Source: Coleophoma eucalyptorum
Lineage: Eukaryota; Ascomycota; Leotiomycetes; Helotiales; Dermateaceae
Direction of reading: 5' to 3'
DNA: 64,000 bases
Assembly (NCBI GenBank): GCA_026120035.1
Contig: JALRME010000001.1
Coordinates: 881,909 to 945,908 of the forward strand
The translations under genes were made by a program, and so were the position numbers. Below, piece by piece: positions 10,742 to 22,457 of this stretch. The notes under the pieces were generated by a model. It saw only the letters and a program-made list of their open reading frames with translations, had not been told where the DNA came from and searched no databases. Each line of letters begins with the position of its first letter. Positions within the stretch are counted from its first letter, which is position 1.

Positions 10742-13318
10742 TCAACTCGTCCCCTCCGCAGCTCTCCTCATGCTAGCAAAATAGCCTTTAGGCCATATCG
10801 AAAGCAGTTCAGCATCTGTAGGGGTGTGATTCTTACACCTCTGCATGACGTTGACCAAGATTCTACCCAGTAGTTCTTCTGTCATAGGCAGAGCACCCTC
10901 GGGAACATCTGGGGGGTACAAGAAAGGATCAGTCTCGCTAAGAAGCTCGGTGCAAGAAGGACGTTGGTGCTGTTCGCGGTTCAGACACTTCTTCAGCGTG
11001 GTGATGAGCCCTGCCGGAACAGGAACGCTTCCGATACCCACAGTTGGGTATTCGATGTCGTACTTGAAATTGATGATTGCCTGGCAGCGCTGCATTTGAT
11101 TTTGGATGTGTGCGAAGGGTGCTCGTCCATATGTCATCTGATAGAGAATGCAACCCAAACTCCATACATCACTTGGCTTGCCTAGCTTCATGAGTTTAGG
11201 CTCATTGGCGTTGATCCTGCCTCTTGAATCCGGCTTCGCGTTAGAGTCCAGAAGAGATTCTGGAGACATATAATTCGGTGTTCCGATCTGGGTATCTCTA
11301 TGGACATTGACAGTCTCGTCTGTCTGGATAGCGTTCGCAATACCGAAGTCTATAAGCTTGAGACGTCCTTGGACAAGGACAAAATTGTGAGGCTTGAGGT
11401 CGGAATGAACAATATCATGCTCATGAACTGCTTGAAGACACTCAAGCATTTCCTTCCAGTAATGACGGACAAAGCTGGGATCAAATTTGGCATGTTCGGA
11501 GCTCAGTCGAAGATTCAAGAAGCTGTTCATGTCCATCTCGCCCATTTCCATAAGCTATGAACTGTTAGCCTAGGCACACCATTAAAGGACCATTGCACTT
11601 ACCACACTCAAAGTCCCTTTTGCTTCGTTCAGTTCATAGTCATACAACCTAATGACTCTATCCACACTCTCCAGTTTCCTGAGCAAATCAATCTCGCCCT
11701 TGAAACCTCGCACTGCTGCTTCATCGGCATCCTCAAGTGACACCCTCTTTAATGCAAAGAATTTCGAATTTTCGGCCATCACCTTATATACTTTTGAACT
11801 CCCTCCTCGGCCAAGAACGTCAATCCTTGTGAATGCCTTGCCGTTCACTTTCAGCACGTTTCTCCTTTTGCTTGCATGAGAAGTGGTCGCAGCACCAGCC
11901 GTTGTTGTGGCCGCTTCCAAGACTGACATTTTCGGTGGTGGAGGTGCAGGCCTCCTAGGCGTGTTCTGGCTTCTTGAAGCCAGTGGCTGCCGACCTGGGG
12001 ATACTTTTCGTAGAGCTTCCATATCCATACTTTCTGGTCTCGGTTTCTTTTCCAGGCTGTCTAATTGGATTAGAGGCGCTTGCTTGTTCCGTTTAAAAGT
12101 AGGAGGAGCTTCATTCTCTTGGTCATGCGTCGCAGGAAGGTCTGGTCGAGGGGCTGGCACTTTGAAAACAGGCTGGGTCGGCTTTGGCGCATCGTCCAAG
12201 TCGCGTACTGGGGATACTGAATTCCTCCCGCTCGACAAAGTTGGAGGGGGAGGAGAGTTTGATCTGAGAGCGGTCCGTATCACATCTCTAGAGCTTATGG
12301 GAGGACTCCCAGAAGCAAAGTCTCTGCCGTGTGGAGCATAGAAAGACGATGCTACTGCTTCCGACTCTTGACTAGAAATAAGTCCGTCCTGATCCTGGGA
12401 TTCAGGAGCTTGAGACTCTTGGCTTTCAGGCTCTTGGCTTGATCCTACAGCATCAGAGCCATCACCTTGTCCCTCAAGAGGGCTCTGCTCTTCGTCATTC
12501 ATTCTTAGCCGTCCTCGTCTTGCAGGTCCGCTCATGAAGCCTCCTCCGACTTTCTTCAATCCCATTGAGCTCTGGAGTCCCATATCCTCACCATATCTCC
12601 CTCTTCCAATCGTTGAAGAGCTATACCTTGAAACACTTCCTTGGCTAGCAGCAAACCGTGAGCGCACAGCCGTTGAAGGATATTCTTGTGATCCTGGTTC
12701 TTCTTCTCTTGCTGCTGAGTCTGTCCGACTTGACAATCTCGCCGAGCCTCCAGATACCTTCTGACTTCCCGAACGTGAGATTGCTATCCGTACAGTCCTT
12801 GGAGCTTGCCCAGGTGTACTAAGATCGAGAGGACTTTCTGCCGCTTCTGCAGCTCGTTCGGCGCGTCGCTGCACGACAGTAGAGAGGGGTGATCTCCGCA
12901 GACTCAGGGGAGTACCACTCAGCCTCACCACCCTTCTATTCACGGGGCTCTCTCCTTTGCCCTCCAAGGACAATCGATTTCTCGTCCTCGAACTCCCCAA
13001 TCCCGCGCTTCCAGACCTGTTAAGCAGCGCATTTGGGCTTTCGTATTTAGGAGAAGTCTTCAGAAAAGGTTCTTGATTATCTAGTATAGCATTGGTAAGA
13101 GCGCTCAGCATCATTGGTGGCATGAGCTCATCGTCTGAGCTATCGTTCAGATCGGCATATTGACGTGTTTGCGTCTGTGTCGATGGAAGTGGATCTCCTC
13201 CGCGAGCGAGGTTCGGTCGCGAAGCTGGTTTGCGAAGCGCTTGTCGGGAAGGTCGACGGGAAAGGCCAAAGTGCGAAGACCCCAAAGGAGTAGGTGAAGC
13301 CATTGCCATTGTATACAA
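10742..13318 (-). CDS. MPS1: Dual-specificity spindle checkpoint kinase Mps1 (TTK)
   Basis: Protein kinase that phosphorylates kinetochore Knl1/Spc105 to start the spindle assembly checkpoint and, in yeast, acts in spindle pole duplication. Two exons, 11603-13318 and 10742-11554, give 842 aa; the 48-nt intron lies inside the kinase domain. Residues 1 to about 480 are serine- and proline-rich and disordered. The kinase domain begins at FTRIDVLGRGGSSKVYKV, with the lysine in FALKRVSLED, catalytic HSDLKPHNF (D624), DFG as LIDFGIAN (D641) and the T-loop QIGTPNYMSPES, all in the Mps1 style (HSDLKPxN rather than HRDLKPxN). Nearby ATGs at 13309 and 13303 are alternative starts. Head-to-head with the SGNH hydrolase gene. 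Confidence 0.94.
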
Positions 13319-13933
13319 GTAGCTTCGGATTATGTGAGTTTTGTGTCGCTCGCTCGTTGCGCGGCAAATTAATGATCGGAAAAAGCAATTGGGTCAGCTA
13401 GTTAGTTGATTGGTGCAGAATGATGGTATCTCAAATCTGGACATTCGATGCCATTACACCAGTCGAAAGGATCCCAGGTCGTCGAGAGCGAAATGCGCGT
13501 TGAGAACAAGAATAATCGCGTCGTAAAGGATAGGAGCTGGAAGTTCGTTGTCGAGGATTTCTGAGGCTGGGAATTAATGATTGGTTCAGAGAGCTCAGGT
13601 AACAAATTATTGGTTGGCCGGGTAACGGCCCGTCGGAAAGGGAAAAGTGGAGAGGAGGAAAGGCAGCGCTCAGAAGTTGGAAGCCAAAGTCAAAAGTCAC
13701 CCGTCCAAGTCATGGTTGGCGCAAATCAATATAGTACGGCCTCCCAACCCTAAAGTATCCCTCTCCATACTCAACGCATATTTCCCTTCCGGAATGGCTT
13801 TGGGCTGTAGTAGCCTCGTCTCAGGTAGGACATCAGATGAAACTAGCCGCCATAACACCTGCCTTGTACCACCACTCCGAGACTTTTGCTGCTCTTCGTT
13901 CTCCACGTGTATACCGTCGTCATCATGCTCATC
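13319..13933. other. Intergenic, MPS1/SGNH hydrolase divergent region
   Basis: About 615 bp between head-to-head start codons. Short open frames overlap here on both strands but show no family signature. Confidence 0.55.
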
Positions 13934-14875
13934 ATGAATCCCATGACTATTCTCTGCTTTGGCGACAGTCTGACCTGGGGCTTCAGTAATGGGGGATTCA
14001 CGCAGCATCCATACGCACTGGAACTGCAGTCGTCGCTCAAGAAGTTCTTCCCCCAGGACAGCATTTCAATGGACAACCGAGGTCAGAATGGCGATCTGGT
14101 CATCAGTCCTCCTGGAGGATTTCTTCCTCGTATGGACGTAGCCTGTGAGTACGAATTGAGTTGCAACCTTAGCTTTCTCTCTCGAAGGCACAAACTTAAG
14201 CACCACCGCAACTCTTTGCCTCGCCTAGGGCACTAATTAACCTTCCCCAGATTCAACAGCGTCCAGCCCGTATACCTGGGCGGTCATCCTGGGTGGAACT
14301 AATGACTTAGGCTGGGGCAAGCAAGGAGATGACATATACTCAGCTCTCCAGAAAGTCTGGAATATCCCGTTGTCTCACGGGACCAAAGTTCTCGCCGTCA
14401 CGGTTCCAGAGTGCGACTGCGATGACGGCCTAGCCGATCGCCGACAATATGTAAATAGCCATATCCTCAATCATACACAGGAGAATTTGTGAGTTTCCTC
14501 CTCTCCATCTCTCATGGCCTCTCTGGTCAGCCCCGTCTCGTTCCCGTTCGCCCCCAATATCTGAACACCATTGCTAACACCCAATTCCCAAAAAGCTACA
14601 CATTCGACCTCTTTCACGCCATTCCCTGGGCGTCCATGGATAAAGAGCAAAGGGATCTGATCTGGGACGACGGGATCCATTTCACGCCGCAAGGCTACGA
14701 TCTCTTGGGGTCTATGATTGCGGATCGGATTGTGGAGCTTATTCAGGATGACCATGCAACGGTTTCTGAGAGTGATGTTCCTGATGGGAATATGAAACAG
14801 AAGCCTTTGGTAGATACGGATAGCGAGAAGATAAAGCAGCCGATGATTAGAGAAGATGAAGTTTATGCGGATTAA
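13934..14875 (+). CDS. SGNH/GDSL-type esterase or lipase-like hydrolase
   Basis: Predicted serine hydrolase of the SGNH fold. Three exons, 13934-14144, 14251-14488 and 14596-14875, give 242 aa (729 nt, in frame). Block I is ILCFGDSLTWG with the nucleophile S12; block II glycine lies in NRGQNGD; block III asparagine in LGGTNDLGWG; block V shows DDGIHFTPQGYD with the D-x-x-H pair. No signal peptide is present with this start; an upstream in-frame ATG at 13886 adds a hydrophobic stretch (MLLFVLHVYTVVIMLI) that could act as a signal anchor, so location is unresolved. The last intron uses an AAAAG acceptor. Substrate unknown. Confidence 0.85.
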
Positions 14876-15225
14876 ACACATGGGCAATAGAGTAGATATA
14901 GTAGTGAACACCTCACTATCATGCTGAATACGTCTAGATTCCAATCCTTATGAAGTCTTGATATCTTCTCCGGTATGCTTGATTGTATGCTACGACCCGT
15001 GTCTTGGATGCTTTCTTTTTCTTCTTGCTTCATAATGCCCTCACTGAACGCCAGAATGATACCATTTCCATACCAAACGCTCAAACGATGAAAACAAGCA
15101 GGGAAAAAAGAACGCCATCCATCGTCTACATTTATTTTGAATGAGCTCAAACGCCAGGTTCTCATCTCATCTCGTCGCATCCCTCATCATAAACCCCAGT
15201 ATCTCCTGCAATTGAATCAAATTCA
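14876..15225. other. Intergenic between convergent SGNH hydrolase and CSN4
   Basis: 350 bp, no gene seen; contains the 3' UTRs of both flanking genes. Confidence 0.6.
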
Positions 15226-16458
15226 TCAAACCACCAAATTGGCAGCTACGAAATCTGGATAGGTAGTTTGCAGTGCCGACGTAACCTTCTCAACCTCCTC
15301 AGCCAAGTCCTGCACATTAGCATCCCACCTCCTCAGTTCCTTGCCCACAACGCCCTCAGCCCTCCCGCTGCCTTTCTCCCCCGTGGCTTCGCCACCCTCG
15401 AACCAGATAACACGCTCGATTTGATCAATCCTGCCTACCAATCTGCCCTGTTCAATCATGCGTGCAGTCGTCTCCTCTGCCTTGTCTCCATCAAGACCTA
15501 GTAGAAGCCCGAGGGCTTCGAAGCCAATGTTACTGTAAAGTCTCGACGCACCGCGCAGGTTATGCTCTACAACTGCTTTAGCAAGGACGGTTGATCCATC
15601 ACCCGTAATTGCCAGCTGATGTGGAGCGAGCCCTTCTGCAAACTTCGCAACCTCGGTAGGCGACAGGAGGCGGTCTAAGAACATCTTCTCGAGAATCCCA
15701 AATTCTTCAAGTGTTGCAGCTCGCTCGTCTTTGTATAGGCGGCCCAGAGCCCGACTGCGTGCTGGGCCAGCTGGCGCAAGGACCGCGCATTTGATCGCCA
15801 TGCTCAATGTGTGTAGGCGCTCCTCCTCCGCAATGACGGTCATGAAACTGATATCCTGATATCCTTGAGCTGCTGCTAGGAAATTGCGGCGAGCGTCTTG
15901 AATGCGTGCTTGACAAAGTTTAAAGAGGAGGTTCAAGTCCCGGTCTTGGACTGTATAGATGACATTCTTCGCTTTGTTGAGGTATTGCTCTGCGAGCGTC
16001 GTATCGTCGACTTCGAGATAGTTGCGGGTAATGCGAATCCAAAATCGAACTTTATCCTCATTGGTGACTTTTCTCTGCGATGATTCTAACGGAATGCCAG
16101 CTAGAACCTTAGCAGCAGCTAGATGGTCCTCATCCTCCTCATAGGCATCTGCCATGATCTCGCGAAGGCTTGCATTCTGCTCCTCAAAAGACGAAGCTTG
16201 GGCTTGCAAGACATCGAGCGCGTGTTGGCCGACAGAGATCTTGGTCTCGTTGCTAGGGATGGTCTTCAGAGCTGCGATAAAGATGGCGAGTAAAGACCGT
16301 GTGGCTACGGTCCCGAGGGAGGATGCGAAGATGGAATCAAGGATGCTGGTCAGGTCGTTGGGTAGCTGGGTGCTTTGGAGAAGCGTTTCGTAGCCTTGTT
16401 GTTGATCGGCCTGGTTTGCGATCTGCTGCAGTGCTTCGGCGACCTTTGGAGATGCCAT
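15226..16458 (-). CDS. CSN4: COP9 signalosome subunit 4
   Basis: PCI-domain scaffold subunit of the COP9 signalosome, which removes NEDD8 from cullins; in filamentous fungi the complex controls development and light responses. Single exon of 410 aa from the ATG at 16458 (MASPKVAEAL); an in-frame ATG at 16485 would add nine residues. Residues 90-250 form TPR-like helical repeats (for example LREIMADAYEEDEDHLAAAKVL and YLEVDDTTLAEQYLNKA), followed by the PCI winged-helix region around 280-380 (FAEGLAPHQLA ... NIGFEALGLLLGLD). Length fits the family. Confidence 0.93.
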   Translation of the reverse strand: MASPKVAEALQQIANQADQQQGYETLLQSTQLPNDLTSILDSIFASSLGTVATRSLLAIFIAALKTIPSNETKISVGQHALDVLQAQASSFEEQNASLREIMADAYEEDEDHLAAAKVLAGIPLESSQRKVTNEDKVRFWIRITRNYLEVDDTTLAEQYLNKAKNVIYTVQDRDLNLLFKLCQARIQDARRNFLAAAQGYQDISFMTVIAEEERLHTLSMAIKCAVLAPAGPARSRALGRLYKDERAATLEEFGILEKMFLDRLLSPTEVAKFAEGLAPHQLAITGDGSTVLAKAVVEHNLRGASRLYSNIGFEALGLLLGLDGDKAEETTARMIEQGRLVGRIDQIERVIWFEGGEATGEKGSGRAEGVVGKELRRWDANVQDLAEEVEKVTSALQTTYPDFVAANLVV

Positions 16459-17157
16459 GATTCGTGGCAGTTTCTGTCTTCGCAATAAAGAAGTCGTATG
16501 TAAAATGATTGGAATAGTCGAACGGTGATGAGGCTGATAAGATGTGGGGGAGCTTGAGCTGTTGATCTAGCGTGGTAGCCTTCCTCTTCTTAGTTAGCCG
16601 AGCAGCAAGGATTAAAAGCATCCATCATGGAGATGTACGAAAGAAGCAGAACCGGAACATTAGAGTTTTTAAGGCATTCTTGTATTGAACTACTAGAATC
16701 TCCTAGATCTAGGTTCAAGCAGTTCACCTTCACAGCTACATTATTCTGCAATATCCAATTCCATCTCTCAAATCTCTCATCGTTTTTCACAGCCTCACTG
16801 TGGCTTGTCCACTTAGCATGCAGAAACTCCGAACGATAATAATTCCATCAACGAAATGTCACTACTAAAACAACACTTTTTCGTGCGGTTAGGCAGTTAC
16901 AAATAGTTCTGTCATCCTGTTTGAAAATGCCTAGAAAATAGCCCCCTGCCCAAATGCCAATGATTCGCTGAAGTAGAATGTAGTAATAAGAGGACCTCCA
17001 ACGCCAAATAAGTAACCCATCCAAGAAAGTGACAACTTTGTTCAAGCCCAGCTCAAAATAATCGTCCAGAGCGGAGAGTTTCAAACTTCCAGGTTGCATC
17101 AGTCGTATTCCATAGCTCATGGCGTTCAAGATTGGTGATGTGCTTTTTGCTCGTCCC
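16459..17157. other. Intergenic, CSN4 promoter and F-box gene 3' region
   Basis: 700 bp with no recognisable gene. Both flanking genes are on the minus strand, so it holds the CSN4 promoter and the F-box 3' end. Confidence 0.55.
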
Positions 17158-18576
17158 TCAATGCGCAACAGCTCGGATGCTTCGCATACTCCTTACGCTT
17201 CTCGCATCATCATCCAACTCCCTCAAGACCTTCTGAACATCAGTCTTGCTCCCCCGAATCGCCCACTTGACATTCTTCTCCATACCACTTTCTCTGAAAT
17301 CTACCTCCTTCAGGCTTCGATTAGACATTAGCGATCGGACCTTGTGCGTGTTAAGCCACAAGAAGTTCTTCGCTTTGATAGTTTCTAGGTGCTGTAGATT
17401 CATCAATCCATCGATAATCTCGTCATAAGTCATGGGCAATAGCTCGTTAGCTTGCCAGGTAAATGCCTTGGGGACGTCTGAAACAAAGATCAGGCCAGTG
17501 AAGGTCGTTGGTTTATGGTTCTCATGCTGTACGATGAAGTCGCCAGCCACTTGAAGGCGGGAAAAGTTGACTTTGCTGTACTTCTCAGTCAGTTGAGTTT
17601 CAGTTGTCTCCTTGAGATGTACGTACCGTAAATTCTTGCAGGCAGCGAGAACATGACATATTCCACCAATAGGCAGGTCTCTTACCCGACGATATCTCTT
17701 CAAAATTGGGCTTGGTGTTGGATGAGAAGACCCAGGTATTTTAGGTCCTAAAGTGGTTGCAGCCATAGGAGCCATCTGCTCTCCTGGGGGATAGTATCGA
17801 TCATGATGTCTGTATTTAAATTCTCTCCATCCAGCCTGTGGAGGATGCTTTTGGTGACCCTCAGGAGGCTTGTTGAAGTGGCTCAAATCCAGAACCCGTA
17901 CCATCTGGGCATAAACCTCTTTATGGCTCACGGTCCATGCAAATTGGGCATATCGGTAAGTACTGGTGAAGACTGGCTGACAATACATGTGAATGGCTGC
18001 AACCTCAATGAGATTGGTATTTGATCGCATGAGGGCTTGCAAGTCTCTCTGTGAGACATACTGGAAGATCAAGTCTAAAATCTCTCTTGGCATTGTCGCA
18101 AGAGATGGTCCGTCCTCAAACTTGCGTTTCCTAGACGTGATAGAAGAAGCAACAGAAGTGAATGATTTGAATGACTTGATAGATGCTGAACCGGCTGAGT
18201 TGCGTCGTCTGAATATCCAGGTTTGGTCTTCTTTCCTTCGTTGAGGTGATACTTGAGACACATTACATTTGGTCGTGTGCTTTCCAGAAGCATCATCTCT
18301 CCTGAGTTCTTCGGACAAACGAGTGGTGGTCATCCTTCCCCTGGGTCCAGCGGGGCCGTTGCTATGGTTTTGAGTAATAAAAGAACCCAGAACACGTTTG
18401 GAGGAAGCTTGGGCGGACGCCGACGAGGAGGAGGAGGAAGAGGCCACAAAGTGATGAGTGCTGTAAGTGAGTACATTTGGTCTGTCATGGAGTCTTAAGG
18501 ACTCTGGGTCCTTCCTCCTTCTGGAACTCCTGAAATGCCATGAGTAGAACTCGATACACGCGGATGGGGATTGCAT
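17158..18576 (-). CDS. F-box domain protein, function unknown
   Basis: Predicted substrate-receptor candidate for an SCF ubiquitin ligase. Single open frame of 472 aa. The F-box is at about residues 158-198, seen as SLATMPREILDLIFQYVSQRDLQALMR. Residues 1-150 are low-complexity, with a serine run near 46-60 and basic patches (SSRRRKD, RRKEDQ, SRKRKF). C-terminal to the F-box the protein resembles a fungal leucine-rich or HNWD-free hypothetical family with no repeat I can define. A shorter protein starting at M82 (MTTTRLSEEL) is possible, because the first 80 residues look less conserved. Substrate unknown. Confidence 0.75.
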   Translation of the reverse strand: MQSPSACIEFYSWHFRSSRRRKDPESLRLHDRPNVLTYSTHHFVASSSSSSSASAQASSKRVLGSFITQNHSNGPAGPRGRMTTTRLSEELRRDDASGKHTTKCNVSQVSPQRRKEDQTWIFRRRNSAGSASIKSFKSFTSVASSITSRKRKFEDGPSLATMPREILDLIFQYVSQRDLQALMRSNTNLIEVAAIHMYCQPVFTSTYRYAQFAWTVSHKEVYAQMVRVLDLSHFNKPPEGHQKHPPQAGWREFKYRHHDRYYPPGEQMAPMAATTLGPKIPGSSHPTPSPILKRYRRVRDLPIGGICHVLAACKNLRYVHLKETTETQLTEKYSKVNFSRLQVAGDFIVQHENHKPTTFTGLIFVSDVPKAFTWQANELLPMTYDEIIDGLMNLQHLETIKAKNFLWLNTHKVRSLMSNRSLKEVDFRESGMEKNVKWAIRGSKTDVQKVLRELDDDARSVRSMRSIRAVAH

Positions 18577-20873
18577 ACATGTTGTTGCTTGAGAGGTGAA
18601 GTAAGTAAAGCGAGCTTGACGAGGATATCCAGGCGAGGTCAGGTCATCACAGGCAGCACGCTTGAAGCGCGACCTTTATATATCAGCAATGATGTCAGGA
18701 TCTCCGCCGAACAAACATAAGGTTGCACAGCCCTTATCCTCCTTTCTCTGTTTCGAATGATGCGGTGTAGTGCTGGGCCTTGGTGCAGATGCAGATGCAG
18801 CAACGCAGGGAGGTGACAGGTTATGATGATGGGACGGGTGCGCGAAGCAAGTTCCAGGTGGGATGAACCTACGCGGCGACGGAATTACCTCATAGAAAAT
18901 AATGGAGCAAGAAGCAGAGCGCAACGTTCTCTTTAAACTAAGTCCAGAGTGATTTGGCCAAGTGGCGGGTCCTTGCAGGGCTGGTTGTGTGCGGTGCGGA
19001 CAAGACGAGAGCAATCAAGGTGGAAGGCAAATGAATATGCGCTCAGCTGATGGTTGGTCAGAATGAAGGGGAGAAACAGAGAGGGTCTCATGCAGCTGCA
19101 GCTGCAGATGCAGATGGATGTCTCCACAGACACTAAGGTACAAGGCTATGAGGTGAGGTACTTATTGATCCAGACTCTGGCTCCTAACTTACGCAAGATG
19201 GGGTAGGGTCCAAAGGCAAGATGGAGGTGCGCTGGGACATTCCAGCCTTCTAGCGCTGTAGATTGGCCGAAATGAGCATTAAGGACGGGAGGTTACGAAG
19301 AGGAGTGTCACCAAGTGAGGAGAAGAGAAGGGATCACGACATCCCATCGGTCTTTTCGGTTATCCTGGAGCCGAAAGTTCGGAGAGGCAGATGGACATGG
19401 ACATGGACATTTCCCTTTCCCACAGGATTGCCCATTCTGCTCGATACTGGGCAGCATGATCGTAAACAAGGTAGGATCGCGTCAAAGGTTTTAGAAGTAT
19501 ATACAAAGGTCCGATCATATTGTATGATGGTCTTTAAGCAAATGCAAACCTGCTTTAAACTGGGGGGATGAGGTAGTTGAGCTAGGACAATCTGCCTTGA
19601 GACCTTATTAGGTCTTGCTTTCATGCTAATCTTGCACCACCAACCACCTCCACCACCTCCTCCTCCTCCTCCTACTCCTCCTCTACTCCATCTCCATTCG
19701 GGATTGCTCCACTTAAACTCACTCACCACCGTCAGCTGCCAAGAACTCCTACCGGGGAGTGAATGCTGCAATTCCTCCCACCCCCTCTCGAAAATCTAAT
19801 CCAATCCTGTCTTGTCCAAGCTGGGAGAAGGCGCAACTCGGCCACTAGATTTTGCAGCCAGCCATCAACCATTCCGGGAGGGTATCGCGTGAGCTGTATA
19901 TCTTCCAGTTATTTACTAAAGATGCAGAAATGTACCTCCTTATCAGCGGTGAGCCCGTCCTGCTGAGCACATATATGGGAAGGTGTCTCTTGGCAGGGCA
20001 AAGTTCCATCCTTCAACACTGACAGTACGCCCCTTCACGCCCTCCTGTGCTGGATACGGCACAGCTATGATAATTGCAATGCTTGTTGTATCGGGGAAAG
20101 TCAGGCATGATACGCAATCGGGAAGGTGGGGTGAATAAGGAGGGCAGATAGACTGATACGGAGGTAGTACTGTAGACAGATTGGATCGATCGCCCAACTC
20201 CGCTCGCTTTAGCCGAGAAATTATTCCACCGCTGGGCCTTCGATCCACTCCTCAGTCTTGGGTCTGGGCTTTGGTGCTTTAGCACCCAAGAATATGTTGA
20301 TGGCGAGTATGAATAACATCGATGCCCGAGATCCACGACGCCGTGTTGAGGATAAGATAGAAGAGATTCACTCCTTCGATCGAGATGCACACGCCCCGCC
20401 CCTTTTCGCGCTCCACGCGTTCTGTGTGAATGCCATGGACCATCATCATGCGGGCACTTTCTACTTGCAGAGTTTGAGAATGAGAAACCGCTTCCGATAC
20501 CTCATGCCCTGTTTGGCATGATCACTGAGCTCTTGTAAAACACACTCCGGCAATCAAAGCACAACGTTCTTGGTTCGAGTTGCCAACTCTCTGGCCTGCT
20601 AATACTTGCTCTATATATTTGCCTGTTCTATTGCGAGGTACTCCGCAAAACCGTTGAATTACGTCAACGTTCGAACTGTTTCATTTTTAAATTGACTAGG
20701 ATAGCTAGCTTAGAATATCTTCTGGTATACTTCAACACGAAATGTTGCATGCTCTATCAAAGCTTTGGAAGTCGCAACCTTCTTTGGGGCTCGAATACCT
20801 TGTAAACTCCACCCATGCCATATGATCCGCCATTGAACGCCTCCCATGCAAGCACCATTTCAAAAGGAACGCC
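18577..20873. other. Gene-free stretch upstream of the F-box gene
   Basis: 2.3 kb between the F-box start codon and the TFIIF-beta stop codon. Open frames are short, overlap on both strands and show no domain. The stretch probably contains a long F-box promoter and leader. It includes a CTC/CAC-rich microsatellite listed separately. Confidence 0.5.
19629..19690. repeat. CCACCT/CCT microsatellite
   Basis: Imperfect trinucleotide tract of CAC/CTC/CCT units, with an uninterrupted (CCT)-type core, in the region upstream of the F-box gene. On the minus strand it is a GGAGG/GTGG purine tract. Confidence 0.8.
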
Positions 20874-22130
20874 TCAAGCAGAAGGGCCAACGTCTTCAAA
20901 TTTGACATCCTCATCTTCTTCATCGTCCATATCGCCGAACTCTGATTCGTCTCCGCCGTCTGGTCCCGTAGGCGCCATAGCATCCCCAGCACCTTCATAG
21001 TTGGCCAATTTATTTTCCTCCTTCAAGGACCACTGTGTAGCAAAACGTCCACTTTTAGCTAAGACAGCAACTTTCTCCAAGGTTTCTCGCAGATATGCTT
21101 CGGGTTGCTGAAGCTCCGCACGAAGTGCCTTCATAGACCAGTAGTTGTACCGGCGGAAGCAGTTGAAGATCTTGTCCAAAAGCTCGTTCTGAGGAATACG
21201 GGCAGTCTTCTGAAGTTGTGGCTTGACGCCGGCAGCTGGACCAGTGGTTTTCTACCATTGTTAATTGGGTCATCAAACTCTGCGGGAGAACTCTTACAAT
21301 AAATCCACCGAATGCATTACTTGCGCCAACAGTCCCTGGTTGGATAAATCCATTACCAATACCAGATACATCGTCGTTGATAAACTTCGTGTGGAGCTTT
21401 GGCTGCATGGCCTCTACTGTTCGTGCTGTGATAATACGTTCAGACTCCTCGTTCTCGACAGGCACACAGTTTACGTCATGTTTGATTTTCCCAAGCAATA
21501 CTGTACGCTCTACAGATCCCGTATTAGCCCTGAACTATCTAGCTGTGACTTAAATACTCACTTGGTATAGCCTTCTTGAAGTAAGGTTGAAAACGTTTGT
21601 TTGGATCCCATGGCCCCTTTGGCCTTTCCACCTTTGGTCGTGTAAGTCTTGCAGGCATATTCGCGCTCTGGATGTCGAACTTCTGCTTCGCCTTTGATTT
21701 GAAGCCTGGCAAATCTTGCTCGGTGAAGACAAAGGTATTTTTAACATCTTCTTGTGTCATATCTAGCTCGTACTCTTTTGGAATGGTCTGGTGCTGTGAC
21801 AATTCGGAGCTCAGGAGCATTGATAGTTTTTGCTACAGTACTATTAGAACATGTTGCAAAAGAGTTTTACACAATAGCTACTCTTGGCTGGCCATTGGGC
21901 TCTTTGATGGTCTCCTGCCTAACTGTCCCAATGCGAATCTCGGTATCTTCGTCAAGTTCTGACCAGGCCTCCCAAACATATTTTGGGACTCTGGCAAGAT
22001 ACAGGCTTTGGAATTTGGGGTCTGTATTGAACTCGAGGTCTTCCGTGTCTTCGTAGATATCCTCATCCATAAAGGCAGCAGGCGATGCGCCGGCAAGGTC
22101 AGGTTCGGGCTTGATGAAGGTATCCGCCAT
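20874..22130 (-). CDS. TFG2: Transcription initiation factor IIF subunit beta (RAP30/Tfg2)
   Basis: Subunit of TFIIF, which escorts RNA polymerase II to the preinitiation complex. Four exons: 21873-22130, 21562-21832, 21298-21509 and 20874-21251; 1119 nt, 372 aa. Introns are 40, 52 and 46 nt. The N-terminal dimerisation domain includes VPKYVWEAWSELDEDTEIRIG; the middle has TIPKEYELDMT and KRTVLLGKIKHDVNCVPV. The C-terminal winged helix reads ELLDKIFNCFRRYNYWSMKALRAELQQPEAYLRETLEKVAVL, the classic Tfg2/RAP30 DNA-binding region, followed by an acidic tail. The first intron (40 nt, GTGTAA donor) is the least certain join. Head-to-head with the CCCH gene. Confidence 0.93.
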
Positions 22131-22457
22131 TTTCCTTGGTGTTGTAGTGTTATCGTGGGTCGTCCATATGAGATTTCGCAATGAGAATGTTCTGCGACAG
22201 AAAGGTGAAGGAGGACTTCGTGCTGATCAAAGATGATGCTAAGGTGAATCTTTGGCTCTTTGGAATGCATACAAGGCTGTAAGCGCGAAATATGGCGCTA
22301 AATCAGCCCTGCCTTGCCGCCGCCTACCTGATCAGCGAGGCGCCTCCGACCTCAAAGATTCCTTCCTTCTATATTTTAACAAGTGAACTTCTACAAGCAA
22401 GACTTGCAAATTTTCAAAGTTGCACTCTGGATAAGAACTAATACCTAGGTCACTAAG
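22131..22457. promoter_or_regulatory. Divergent promoter TFIIF-beta / CCCH protein
   Basis: 327 bp shared by two head-to-head genes for RNA-related proteins. No specific factor site could be assigned. Confidence 0.45.
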